DNA from: Polaribacter pectinis | GTDB lineage: Bacteria; Bacteroidota; Bacteroidia; Flavobacteriales; Flavobacteriaceae | Length of the DNA stretch: 64,000 nt | Direction of reading: 5' to 3' | Assembly (NCBI RefSeq): GCF_014352875.1 | Contig: NZ_CP060695.1 | Span: forward strand, 1,643,501 to 1,707,500 | Shown here: positions 24,017 to 32,804 of the stretch, one piece after another | Layout: each line of letters opens with the position of its first letter | Position numbering within the stretch: the stretch's first letter is position 1 | Position numbers and translations under genes: made by a program | Notes under the pieces: generated by a model | Told to the model about the DNA's origin: nothing | The model's database searches: none | The model's input: only the letters and a program-made list of their open reading frames with translations

Positions 24017-24706
24017 ATGGTAACTTTAGAAGACAAATTAAAAAACCCAGTTTGGTATTCCTTAAATGAAACACACAAAAAGTTTCTTATTGAATATAAT
24101 GGAGTTCAGTTTTACGACCCTAACATCTGTAATTTTGGGGCTTTTTTTGACACTAAAAAAACTGCAAAAGCTTTAAGTACATATTCTGAATTAGTTGAAA
24201 ACTTCTTTTTAGTTTCAGAAAACCAATCACCAGAAATTGATAATAATTTTGTTGTCTTGGATAAGAAAATAAATGGCTGCCAGATGGTTTTAGAAAATCT
24301 AATTGAAGTTGAAATTACTGAAACAATTGTACCACTTACAAAAGAATATATTGATGAAATTTATGATTTAATATGGTTGGTAATGCCTGGTTTTTACAGA
24401 AAAAGAGGTTTTGAAATGGGTTTGTATTTTGGCATTTTTAAAAATGGAAAATTAGTTGCCATTACAGGTCAGCGAATGCAAACTGATGAATTTATAGAAA
24501 TTAGCGGTGTTGTTACACATCCAGATTACACAGGAAAAGGATTAGCAAAACAATTAATTACCCATACTACAAAAGAAATTTTAAAAGAAAAAAAACTTCC
24601 TATTCTGCACACTAATAAAGGAAACAAGGCAATACCACTTTATAAAAAGTTAGGTTTTAAAGTTTCTAGAGATATGAACTGGTGGTTTTACCGAAGAAAA
24701 AAATAG
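24017..24706 (+). CDS. GNAT family N-acetyltransferase (FR47-like)
   Basis: A 229-residue cytoplasmic enzyme. The acetyl-CoA-binding motif VVTHPDYTGKGLAKQLITHT (R/Q-x-x-G-x-G/A type) lies at about residues 162-181, followed by LHTNKGNKAIPLYKKLGFKV, the usual motif B. The N-terminal 110 residues are not part of the minimal GNAT fold and resemble the FR47/DUF-type extension. Acetyl acceptor unknown. It stands directly after the terminator, so it needs its own promoter, and converges on the TraB/GumN gene. Confidence 0.85.
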   Translation: MVTLEDKLKNPVWYSLNETHKKFLIEYNGVQFYDPNICNFGAFFDTKKTAKALSTYSELVENFFLVSENQSPEIDNNFVVLDKKINGCQMVLENLIEVEITETIVPLTKEYIDEIYDLIWLVMPGFYRKRGFEMGLYFGIFKNGKLVAITGQRMQTDEFIEISGVVTHPDYTGKGLAKQLITHTTKEILKEKKLPILHTNKGNKAIPLYKKLGFKVSRDMNWWFYRRKK

Positions 24707-24726
24707 TATTCATCCTTATATGAAAA

Positions 24727-27700
24727 TCAAAATATTCCTCCTCTAAAATTAGCTTCACTAACATCTACCCTTTTCCTATTATTCAATAGAATTTTCTCTA
24801 GATTTTGATCGATAACTTCTTTAATAGGTTTTGTTTCATCGATATTTTCATTCTTTTGAATATAAACTGGCTTTGTAGAAATAAGGTTATTTATATCTTT
24901 AAAAACAATAACGTTTAGCTTCCACTCCTCTGCCCTATATGAATTGTCGTTTTTCTCTGGTTTTGATTTAAAGAAATATGCTTCATATTTTTTTGATAAA
25001 AACTCAAATTTTCTAACTTCAACAAAAACAATACTGTCTTTAATTTTTTGCGAATTATTGTAACCAAACAATAATGATTTGTAAATATTATCTTTTGTTT
25101 TAAATTCTTTAGAAAAAAGGTTTTGCTTATTAATTTTTTCTAATTTCTTATACAATAAACCACTACTATTTAAACTTTTTTCAGTTGATGAAAATAGTTC
25201 TCTATCAAAATTTTCGTTATTTTTTATTTGAAGCATCAAATAATTGGTATTTGCATAAATGTTATTAGTCCTTTTTATTTTTGATAAAAACTCATTTGTT
25301 CCTTTATCTTTTCTAAATGGGTATAAAATTTTAACAAAAGAATTTAGTAAATCATCTTCAGAAGATTTGTTATTATAACGGTTATAACTAATACCACTTT
25401 CTTCTTGTTCTTTTTTACCTAATTGCCTCTTTAGTTCTATTTTAGCTTCGTTTAAAATTTGTTTTCTATAAGATTTATATACTTTTGGTTTTATCATTTT
25501 CTTTTCTACCAACTTAGCTAGCAGACTATAAATTGGCTTTTTATATTCAGTAATGGTTGCATAATTTAAAAAGTCTGGGTATAACTTTTTAGATTCTGAT
25601 AACGAATTTTCTAAACTAAAAAACATATTTGTTATGTCGAAATTATTATTAGAAAGTGGAATATCTACTTCTAATAATTCTAATAATGTTTCAATAGATT
25701 TTTTAGTTTTCTGTTTTGCAAAATAATTAAAAACAATAATTTGGTATTGAGGATTATCGTAAGAGTTTATGTACAATTCTTTTAAGTAAGCATCAATTTT
25801 ATCACTTTTATTATTCGCTAATTCTCTAATTAAATATCTTTTAATATTCAATTGATCATCATCAAAATCACTATTATTAATAACATCTATTAGTTTATCT
25901 GTATCACTTTTATTAAAGTTTACAGAACTATAACCGTCTAAAGCTATACTATCTTTTTCTTTTAACAATTTAAAAAATGTAGCTGTTTTAGAAACAAAAA
26001 GAGGCTTACCAATTATAGTATCTTTTGGTACAAATGTCCTGTAAAATTCCTCTATAAATTTGCTAGTGGCATAAGTCGTATCTACTAAAGTTTTTAACTC
26101 ATAAATTGCTCCGTTAGAAATTATATTTTTCACTTTTACAACTTTGCTGCTTAAAGAATCCTTAATATCATATTTAATAAAGTTGAAATTATTTTGGTCT
26201 TTACCATAACTTGAATTAGCAATATAAGTTCTACTTTTTTCAGTAAGATTATTCAACTTTTCAAAATTAGAATTTGTAAAGTAAGGTGTTACAAAATTTC
26301 TTTTTTCTCTCTTAATAAGTGTACTAGATAATGAGTCTAAATTTGCATAGCTCACTAAATCATGTTCTTTTTTAAGTTGAACATAAATTTCTTCATTAGT
26401 TTTACTTTTATATGTTTTAGACCTAAAAAAGCCTTGATAATCTTTATCGTCTTTTTTAGCTCGATTAAAATTATTAACATACTCTGGCTTTACATTTGTT
26501 TTTACAGAAAAATATAATGAAGTATCTTTTTTAATTGTAAAATCTTCTTCTTTATATTTAAAATCATTCACCTTAAATGATTTAAAAAATGCAGTTGGTT
26601 TGTCTTTATTTGCGCTAACAAAACCAAGCAAAAAATAATGACCACCTTTGGTAATTGTTTTTAAATGTAAGTAAGTATTCTCTTTAGTAAGCTTGCCAAA
26701 AGACTCATAACTTTGTTGTTTAGAACCTTTTACAAAAGAACCTTTTTCTTGTTCTGAATCTAATTCCTTATAAAACCTATTATGAATTCTTTCTAATTCG
26801 AAAGCGTCTTCTTCTAAATAATTAACGTCATTTAAAACTACCTCTTTTACAAAATAATAATTATTACGTTCATCATATGCTTGTAATAACCTATTACCAA
26901 TATTCTCTGTATTAGTAAATGTGAAGTTATTAGGTACTTCTACTGAAAAACCTCCAACTTTTGGGCTAACGATTTCTAATTTTATTTCCTTTTCTTTTAG
27001 TTGAATGGAATTAAAAAACTCATTTCCGAAATCATTTACAAACTCTTTTTTACCAGTCATTTTAAAAATTAAAATTTCTAATGGAGTAAAAAACAAGTGA
27101 TAACGTTGGTAGTCTCCTGACTTGGTTTTATTAATAATATCTAGCCCTTTAAAACCTTGTCTTTCAATTTCTTTTTTTGAAATTATTTTACCTGGAATAC
27201 TTTCATATAGTAGTTTGTTAAATTTATTCTCGAAGTTTTCATCTTTTTTCAAATAAGAAAAAGTATTAATTCTTGTAATTACAACATAAGAACCATTTGC
27301 CAAATCTGGGCTCAAATAAATGGTGTTATTTAGCATATTTAGTTCATACAACTTGTTAGGTAGTTTTGCTGAAAAGAATTTATCTGAACTAAAATCTTGC
27401 TTATAATCTATTTTTAAAAACTTGTTTTCTATTTTACTTTTAGAATCTTTAGCAACTTTAGATTCTTTAGATGTATAAGGAGTAACTGTATAGCCTTTTT
27501 TTCTTAACATACTAATAACTCCTTTTTCGCCCGCTAAATGAGCTGCTCCAATTCCAGAAAACAGACTTCCTTTTCTTGCAATTGAATCTATGTTATTAGC
27601 CATTTCTTCATTTCTGATATAGAGCATGTTTTTTAAATAATTCTCTTTGTACATTCCTTTATTTAAAGAATCTATAAATTGAATATTTCTGTCTCTATAA

Positions 27701-28320
27701 GAATTAGATAATAAAGAAAAATAGTTTTCTTTCTTCATTTTTTTCTGTAACCAAACATCTGGCTTGGTTTTCATAGCGTCTACTTGTGCTCTTTGCACTA
27801 AAATTCTTGAGCGCTCTAAATCTTCTAAACTAAATATTTTTTTACCGTATTTTTTTCCAGTTTGGTAAATAAACATATCTAAATATGTGTCTTCTTGAAA
27901 ATTCTGACTGTAGTTATTAGTTCTATATAGAATTCCATTCATTAACATGTCTTCACGAGAGATGAAAAACATTAATTGTTCTAATTTTGGCGAATCTAAT
28001 TTAAAAGAATTGGTGTAAAAATTTCTTCCATAAGAATTTAAACCTCCAAATGTTCTTGCCAAAGTATTAGATTCAAACATATTGTCTAGCCAAAAACTTG
28101 GATCGGATTCTAAAGCAACAAAATCGCTTTTTAATAATGACTCGTAAAAAACATCATCTAAATGAAAAGCAATTTTCTGGCTCACATGCATTGTACCATA
28201 TAAATAGGAGTCTTTTTCTAAACCGTTTCCAGATATTTTCCACAATAAACTATTGTTTTCTTGAGAGTTAATAACAAATGATAATAATAGAGATAATACA
28301 AAGACAAGTCTTTTTTTCAT
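24727..28320 (-). CDS. Very large TraB/GumN-domain exported protein
   Basis: A 1197-residue protein with signal peptide (MKKRLVFVLSLLLSFVINSQ). Residues about 22-290 form a TraB/GumN domain, with the hallmark YGTMHVSQK (GT-x-H) near residue 42 and IGAAHLAGEKGVISMLRKKG near residue 255. Family members of this type are usually about 280-320 residues and bind metals, probably as peptidases. The remaining 900 residues have no domain I recognise. Residues about 430-600 look beta-rich, and the C-terminal 350 residues are mostly helical with Lys/Glu/Asn-rich repeats (possibly HEAT-like, e.g. RYLIRELANNKSDKIDAYLKE, KKSIETLLELLE). It is monocistronic. Low-GC Asn-rich codon use matches its neighbours, so transfer is not indicated. 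Confidence 0.85.
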   Translation of the reverse strand: MKKRLVFVLSLLLSFVINSQENNSLLWKISGNGLEKDSYLYGTMHVSQKIAFHLDDVFYESLLKSDFVALESDPSFWLDNMFESNTLARTFGGLNSYGRNFYTNSFKLDSPKLEQLMFFISREDMLMNGILYRTNNYSQNFQEDTYLDMFIYQTGKKYGKKIFSLEDLERSRILVQRAQVDAMKTKPDVWLQKKMKKENYFSLLSNSYRDRNIQFIDSLNKGMYKENYLKNMLYIRNEEMANNIDSIARKGSLFSGIGAAHLAGEKGVISMLRKKGYTVTPYTSKESKVAKDSKSKIENKFLKIDYKQDFSSDKFFSAKLPNKLYELNMLNNTIYLSPDLANGSYVVITRINTFSYLKKDENFENKFNKLLYESIPGKIISKKEIERQGFKGLDIINKTKSGDYQRYHLFFTPLEILIFKMTGKKEFVNDFGNEFFNSIQLKEKEIKLEIVSPKVGGFSVEVPNNFTFTNTENIGNRLLQAYDERNNYYFVKEVVLNDVNYLEEDAFELERIHNRFYKELDSEQEKGSFVKGSKQQSYESFGKLTKENTYLHLKTITKGGHYFLLGFVSANKDKPTAFFKSFKVNDFKYKEEDFTIKKDTSLYFSVKTNVKPEYVNNFNRAKKDDKDYQGFFRSKTYKSKTNEEIYVQLKKEHDLVSYANLDSLSSTLIKREKRNFVTPYFTNSNFEKLNNLTEKSRTYIANSSYGKDQNNFNFIKYDIKDSLSSKVVKVKNIISNGAIYELKTLVDTTYATSKFIEEFYRTFVPKDTIIGKPLFVSKTATFFKLLKEKDSIALDGYSSVNFNKSDTDKLIDVINNSDFDDDQLNIKRYLIRELANNKSDKIDAYLKELYINSYDNPQYQIIVFNYFAKQKTKKSIETLLELLEVDIPLSNNNFDITNMFFSLENSLSESKKLYPDFLNYATITEYKKPIYSLLAKLVEKKMIKPKVYKSYRKQILNEAKIELKRQLGKKEQEESGISYNRYNNKSSEDDLLNSFVKILYPFRKDKGTNEFLSKIKRTNNIYANTNYLMLQIKNNENFDRELFSSTEKSLNSSGLLYKKLEKINKQNLFSKEFKTKDNIYKSLLFGYNNSQKIKDSIVFVEVRKFEFLSKKYEAYFFKSKPEKNDNSYRAEEWKLNVIVFKDINNLISTKPVYIQKNENIDETKPIKEVIDQNLEKILLNNRKRVDVSEANFRGGIF

Positions 28321-28464
28321 AGCTTTTTTTTCAATTCAATCAGAAAAATAAATTTAATGATTATTTATTGAGAGGGCAAAAAAAAGCATGAAGAATAAGT
28401 TTAACTTTTGTGTTATAATAAAAAAGCGGTTGTTTTTACTTATTGATTTTCTTCTTTAAAAAAA

Positions 28465-28482
28465 CTAACTTCGCTAACTTCG
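28465..28482. repeat. Tandem 9-bp repeat (CTAACTTCG twice)
   Basis: Two perfect adjacent copies of CTAACTTCG in the intergenic region before the M23 gene. Meaning unknown; it may be an operator or chance. Confidence 0.4.
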
Positions 28483-28551
28483 AATATAAAACATTGAAAA
28501 GTTGCATATTCGTGTTAAAGTTGCCTGTAATTTGACACACAACCAACAGAA

Positions 28552-29517
28552 ATGAAAAATTTAAACTTTATTATATTATTTTTAATTCCATTACTGAGTT
28601 TCGGGCAGACTGAAAAAGAAACTTATAAAAGAATTTCGGCTGAATTTGAGGAGTATTATAATTCTAATGATTACCAAAAAGTTTTTGATCTGTTTTCAAC
28701 CGATATGAAGTCTTTTTTACCAATTGAAAAGACAACTGATTTTGTGAATGGACTTAAAACTCAAGCTGGAAAAATTAAAAAAAGAGAATTTGTAAAATAC
28801 GAAAAAGGAACTTATGCTTCTTACAAAACTAATTTTGAACGAGCACTTTTTTCCATAAACTTATCACTTGACAAAAACTCTAAAATAAATGGTTTATTTG
28901 TTAAACCGTTTAAAGAAAGTAACCTACCAAAACTTGAAAGAAACACAACTGAATTGATTTTACCATTTAAAGAAGAATGGACAGTATTTTGGGGTGGAAA
29001 CACTAAAGAACTGAATTATCACGTAGAAAATAAAGCTCAAAAGAACGCTTTTGACATTGTTATTACCGACAAAAATGGAAAGTCCTTTAAAACAGATGGA
29101 AAAACAAACGAAGATTATTATGCTTTTGGAAAAGAACTAATTGCGCCTTGCGATGCAGAAGTAGTTCTATCTGTAGATGGAGTTAAAGACAATATTCCTG
29201 GAGAGTTAAATCCAATTTACGTACCTGGAAATACGGTCATTTTAAAAACAGAAAATGATGAATTTTTATTTTTTGCACATTTCAAACAAAATTCTATTGT
29301 TGTTAAACAAGGGCAGATCGTAAAACAAGGAGAATTATTAGGACTTTGTGGAAATTCAGGAAACTCATCAGAGGCTCATTTGCATTTTCACATTCAAAAT
29401 GTAGAGGATATGAACAAAGCTACTGGAGCGAAAAGTTATTTTTCCGAAATATTTGTGGATGGACAATTAAAAAAAGATTATTCGCCAATAAAAGGAGAGA
29501 AAGTGAAAAACGAATAA
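28552..29517 (+). CDS. M23 family metallopeptidase with N-terminal DUF3887-like domain
   Basis: A 321-residue exported protein (signal MKNLNFIILFLIPLLSFGQ). The N-terminal 110 residues (YKRISAEFEEYYNSNDYQKVFDLFS) resemble DUF3887 or an NTF2-like domain. The C-terminal part is a peptidoglycan-hydrolase-like LytM domain: GNTVILKTENDEFLFFAHF, LLGLCGNSGNSSEAHLHFHIQN. The last HxH pair (HLHFH) is present. The first zinc histidine of a classic M23 site (H-x(n)-D) is not seen; the LIAPCDAEVVLSVDG stretch replaces it, so activity is uncertain. It is followed by an inverted-repeat element of 125 bases. Confidence 0.85.
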   Translation: MKNLNFIILFLIPLLSFGQTEKETYKRISAEFEEYYNSNDYQKVFDLFSTDMKSFLPIEKTTDFVNGLKTQAGKIKKREFVKYEKGTYASYKTNFERALFSINLSLDKNSKINGLFVKPFKESNLPKLERNTTELILPFKEEWTVFWGGNTKELNYHVENKAQKNAFDIVITDKNGKSFKTDGKTNEDYYAFGKELIAPCDAEVVLSVDGVKDNIPGELNPIYVPGNTVILKTENDEFLFFAHFKQNSIVVKQGQIVKQGELLGLCGNSGNSSEAHLHFHIQNVEDMNKATGAKSYFSEIFVDGQLKKDYSPIKGEKVKNE

Positions 29518-29526
29518 AAACTACTG

Positions 29527-29651
29527 ACAACAACGTGTATAATTCATTGCTAGTACTCACCTACTTGGAAATTCCTTCAGAATTTCCTCTGGTTCGTTTT
29601 AGTTTACTAATTTAGTTGCTGAAACACGCAACAAGCCATATACAACAACGT
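29527..29651. repeat. 125-bp structured element bounded by 10-bp direct repeats
   Basis: ACAACAACGT occurs at 29527-29536 and 29642-29651. Just inside lie imperfect complementary arms (GTGTATAATTCATTGC on the left against GCAACAAGCCATATAC on the right). An inner perfect 8-bp hairpin is present (GGAAATTC, loop CTTCA, GAATTTCC, at about 29567-29587). The folded form, an outer imperfect stem with an inner hairpin, resembles a small non-autonomous element or an attC-like recombination site. It directly follows the M23 gene. No integrase or transposase is near. Confidence 0.6.
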
Positions 29652-29662
29652 TTGCGAAAACT

Positions 29663-29699
29663 AAAAAAAAAGAGCTTGAAAAATCAAGCTCTTTTTTTT
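29663..29699. terminator. Bidirectional intrinsic terminator
   Basis: Nine A, GAGCTTGA, loop AAAA, TCAAGCTC and eight T. It can end both the M23 transcript (plus) and the E2 transcript (minus, stop at 29722). Confidence 0.92.
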
Positions 29700-29721
29700 A
29701 AATATAAATTTATGTAATTTT

Positions 29722-31035
29722 TTAAAAGTCGGCATTTAAATCCCAAGCTTCTAAAGTTTCTTTTAACGTTTTAATAAACATTCCACCTAAAGCACCATTT
29801 ACAACTCTGTGATCGTAAGAATGAGATACAAACATTTTCTGTCTAATTCCTATAAAATCTCCTTCTGGAGTTTCAATAACTGCAGGTACTTTTCTAATGG
29901 CTCCTAAAGCTAAAATAGCAACTTGTGGCTGGTTTATAATTGGAGTTCCCATTACAGAACCAAAACTACCAACATTTGTTACAGTATAAGTTCCTCCCTG
30001 AATATCATCTGGTTTTAAAGCATTATTTCTTGCTCTTGTAGCCAAATCATTTACAGATTTTGTCATGCCAACTAAATTCAACTGATCTGCATTTTTAATT
30101 ACAGGCACAATTAAATTTCCATCTGGCAAAGCAGCAGCCATTCCTAAATTAATATTTTTCTTTTTAATGATGTTTTCACCATCTACAGCAATATTAATTA
30201 GTGGGTATTTTTTTATAGTATTTGCAACTGCATGCATTAATATTGGCGTAAAAGTTAACTTCTCTCCTTCTCTTTTAAAGAAAGCGTCTTTAACTTTTGT
30301 TCTCCATTTTACAATATTGGTAACATCAATTTCAATAAAGGATTGCACATGTGCAGAAGTTTGTACAGAGTTTACCATATGTTTGGCAACCAATTTACCC
30401 ATTCTACTCATTTCAATTATTTCATCTTCTCCATTTACAGAAACTGGCGCTGCTTTTTGAACCTCTTTTTGAATTGGTTTTTCAACTTTAGTTTCTTGTA
30501 CCAGAGTTGAAACAGCTTTTGGAGCTGATGTTCTATTTTCTACAAAAGCTAAAATATCTTCTTTAGTTACTCTACCTTCTTTTCCTGAACCAGCTATTGT
30601 TTCTAATTCTTCCATAGAAACTCCTTCTGTTTTAGCTATATTTCTAACTAAAGGAGAATAAAATTTACCAGAATCTGAAGTTTTAGATATTGGTGTAGCA
30701 ACTACTTCATTTGCTTTTTCAATTGTTTTTTCTACAGCTGCAACTTCTTTAGGAGTTTCAACTTTTGGAGTTTCTTCTGTTGTAGAATCCTCACCTTCTG
30801 TTTCTATAATTGCAATAGTTGCACCAACTGCAACAACTTCATCTTTTTCAAATAAAATTTCTACCAAAGTTCCTTCTACTTCAGATGGCACTTCAGAATC
30901 TACTTTATCTGTCGCAATTTCTACGATAGCTTCATCTAATTCTATTGTTTCACCAACTTCTTTTAACCAAGATGTAATAGTTGCTTCTGCAACACTTTCT
31001 CCCATCTTTGGTAATTTTAATTCGAATCTTGCCAT
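29722..31035 (-). CDS. 2-oxoacid dehydrogenase E2 (dihydrolipoamide acyltransferase family), single lipoyl domain
   Basis: A 437-residue E2 enzyme. One lipoyl domain (residues 1-78, lipoyl Lys in IATDKVDSEV), an alanine/Val/Lys linker, an E3-binding domain (FYSPLVRNIAKTEGVSMEEL, IAGSGKEGRVTKEDI) and a catalytic domain. It most resembles branched-chain or 2-oxoisovalerate E2. The catalytic motif reads H409-R-V-V-N413-G: the Asp of the usual HxxxDG is Asn. In the acetyltransferase superfamily this Asp is structural and the His is catalytic, so activity may be kept. No E1 genes are adjacent. Confidence 0.88.
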   Translation of the reverse strand: MARFELKLPKMGESVAEATITSWLKEVGETIELDEAIVEIATDKVDSEVPSEVEGTLVEILFEKDEVVAVGATIAIIETEGEDSTTEETPKVETPKEVAAVEKTIEKANEVVATPISKTSDSGKFYSPLVRNIAKTEGVSMEELETIAGSGKEGRVTKEDILAFVENRTSAPKAVSTLVQETKVEKPIQKEVQKAAPVSVNGEDEIIEMSRMGKLVAKHMVNSVQTSAHVQSFIEIDVTNIVKWRTKVKDAFFKREGEKLTFTPILMHAVANTIKKYPLINIAVDGENIIKKKNINLGMAAALPDGNLIVPVIKNADQLNLVGMTKSVNDLATRARNNALKPDDIQGGTYTVTNVGSFGSVMGTPIINQPQVAILALGAIRKVPAVIETPEGDFIGIRQKMFVSHSYDHRVVNGALGGMFIKTLKETLEAWDLNADF

Positions 31036-31217
31036 TTATATCAATTTTAAGACTGCAAAAATACTAAAAAATGAAAGACTTTTCGTTAAAATTATCATGA
31101 AAAAGATAATTTTAAAAATCGAATACTTTAAATTATTCGTAATTTAAAAAAGCTAAAAACAAATTATATTAAATATAATTCAGTTTTTAGCAAATATTTT
31201 AAATATATAATAACAAT

Positions 31218-31793
31218 TTAGTTATTTCTTTCTAATCTCTTTTTTACTTTTTCTAACGCTCTTTTTGCTCTTGCTAATTCTCTTTCTGCACTTTTTAACT
31301 CACTTTTTGCAATCTTTTTAGCTTCTTCTTTAGAATCTGTTCCAGAAATAGCATCTTTTAAAACTTCTCCAAATTCGTCCATCATATCTACAACTTTAGA
31401 GTTTGCGTATTCCTTGTCAACATATATTTTTAAACTATCATCAGTTAATTTACAATCGTATAATTTATCTCCATTTTCAGTTTTAATCCACCTATAAGTA
31501 TCACCAGAAACTGTTAAATTAGAATTACCCAATTTGTCTACTAATAATTTTTTAATACTCCCAGTTTTACTTTCATGAAAACTTGCAGTAAACTTGTAGA
31601 TATTGTCGTTTCTTTTAATGGAAACTGATGAATTATCTTCTTTATCATCTGTATCAAAAGTAATTGAATAGGAAGTTCCTTTACTTGTTGTAGTAACTTT
31701 TAAAGGAGTGCTTGGAGTTTTTGGAGTAGATTGAGAAAATAGACTTGATGTTAAAAACGATGCGATTAATAATGGTAATAATAAAGTTTTCAT
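31218..31793 (-). CDS. Secreted protein of unknown function with a charged C-terminal helix
   Basis: A 191-residue protein. The ATG at 31793 is chosen over 31841 because it gives a standard signal peptide (MKTLLLPLLIASFLTSSLFS). I do not recognise the family. A Pro/Thr-rich stretch (TPKTPSTPLKVTTT) precedes a beta-rich middle (SYSITFDTDDKEDNSSVSIK, YKFTASFHES). The C-terminal 40 residues form a strongly charged amphipathic helix (ELKSAERELARAKRALEKVK), probably a coiled coil. It is monocistronic, and its 3' end shows no strong terminator. Confidence 0.7.
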   Translation of the reverse strand: MKTLLLPLLIASFLTSSLFSQSTPKTPSTPLKVTTTSKGTSYSITFDTDDKEDNSSVSIKRNDNIYKFTASFHESKTGSIKKLLVDKLGNSNLTVSGDTYRWIKTENGDKLYDCKLTDDSLKIYVDKEYANSKVVDMMDEFGEVLKDAISGTDSKEEAKKIAKSELKSAERELARAKRALEKVKKRLERNN

Positions 31794-31939
31794 AATAATT
31801 AGGTTTAAGATTAATATGCTACAAATGTAAATCTGAAACACACTTAAAACAAAGAATTACAAGCCGTTAACCTTCGATTAACGTTAAACATATACTGCAT
31901 TAACGTAAGTATAGATTAATTATAAAATTTTGAAAATTA

Positions 31940-31971
31940 AAAAAAAAAAAGATCCCGTTTTTAAACGGGAT
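31940..31971 (-). terminator. Hairpin terminator on the minus strand, first of two similar units
   Basis: A 9-bp stem (ATCCCGTTT / AAACGGGAT) is followed, in minus-strand direction, by an 11-base T-run (the plus-strand A-run at 31940-31950). It terminates transcripts of the two-component system. A similar unit, GATCCCG...GGGATTAATTCAACT, recurs at 32039-32071. Confidence 0.8.
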
Positions 31972-32071
31972 TAATTCAACTTACAATTTTAAGAAGTTAC
32001 TTTTTATTTTTTAAATTCATTATGAAGTATAATTATGGGATCCCGCTTTTCAGAGGGATTAATTCAACTAA
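31951..32071. repeat. Two similar units sharing GATCCCG...GGGATTAATTCAACT
   Basis: Unit 1 at 31951-31981 and unit 2 at 32039-32071, about 88 bases apart. Both begin GATCCCG(T/C)TTTT and end GGGATTAATTCAACT. In unit 2 the stem has decayed (ATCCCGCTTTTCAGAGGGAT). This looks like a tandem duplication of a terminator region. Confidence 0.65.
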
Positions 32072-32104
32072 AAACCTAAAAGAAGTTTTAACTTCTTTTA
32101 GGTT
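32069..32104 (-). terminator. 15-bp hairpin overlapping the response-regulator stop codon
   Basis: AACCTAAAAGAAGTT, a 2-base loop and its exact complement, at 32073-32104. It overlaps the TAA of the response regulator at 32103. On the minus strand a short T-run (TTTTT) follows. It could act as a terminator or mRNA-protecting stem. Confidence 0.7.
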
Positions 32105-32804
32105 AAGTTTCATTAACCTTAAACTCTAAACCAATTCCACGAGTGCTTTCTATTGATATTGATGCGTCTTCTTTAAAATATTTACGAATTCTGCTGATAA
32201 AAACATCCATACTTCTACCTGTAAAGAAATCGTCGTTTTGCCAAACAGCTTTTAGAATTTCTTCTCTTTTTAATAATTGATTTTTATGTTGATATAAAAA
32301 ACGAATCAATTCTCCTTCTTTTTCTGTTAGTTGTTGAATATTATCATTAATTTTTAACTCTAATCTCTTGGTATTGAATTGGTAATTTCCAATTGTAAGA
32401 ATTTCATTTTTAGAAATTATTATTGATGATTTTTGGGTTCTTTTTAGAATGTTATTCAAACGCAAAACCAATTCATCTGCTTCAAAAGGTTTTACAATAT
32501 AATCGTCTGCGCCTAATTTTAATCCTTTTAGTTTATCTTCTTTCATCTTTCTGGCAGTCAAGAAAATAAAAGGAATTTCTGGATTGATTTCTATAATTTT
32601 TTCAGCCAAAGAAAATCCATCTAATTTTGGCATCATTACATCTAAAACACAAATATTAAAGTCACTTTTTTGAAAGGTTTCAAGAGCTTCTTCACCATCT
32701 TTTGCCCATTCTACAGAAAAGCCAGACATTTCTAAATACTGTTTTAAAATGCTTCCAAAATCTGCATCATCTTCTGCTAATAAAATATGTTTGTTTGTGC
32801 TCAT
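32103..32804 (-). CDS. OmpR-family response regulator
   Basis: A 233-residue two-domain regulator. Receiver domain (1-120) with the acidic pocket (LLAEDDADFG), phospho-acceptor Asp in NICVLDVMMPKLDG and the KPF switch (DDYIVKPFEADEL). Winged-helix DNA-binding domain (about 130-233) with LTEKEGELIRFLYQHKNQLL and SMDVFISRIRKYF. It starts at the stop codon of the sensor kinase gene (TAATG overlap), so the pair is translationally coupled. Target genes and signal are unknown. Confidence 0.93.
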   Translation of the reverse strand: MSTNKHILLAEDDADFGSILKQYLEMSGFSVEWAKDGEEALETFQKSDFNICVLDVMMPKLDGFSLAEKIIEINPEIPFIFLTARKMKEDKLKGLKLGADDYIVKPFEADELVLRLNNILKRTQKSSIIISKNEILTIGNYQFNTKRLELKINDNIQQLTEKEGELIRFLYQHKNQLLKREEILKAVWQNDDFFTGRSMDVFISRIRKYFKEDASISIESTRGIGLEFKVNET

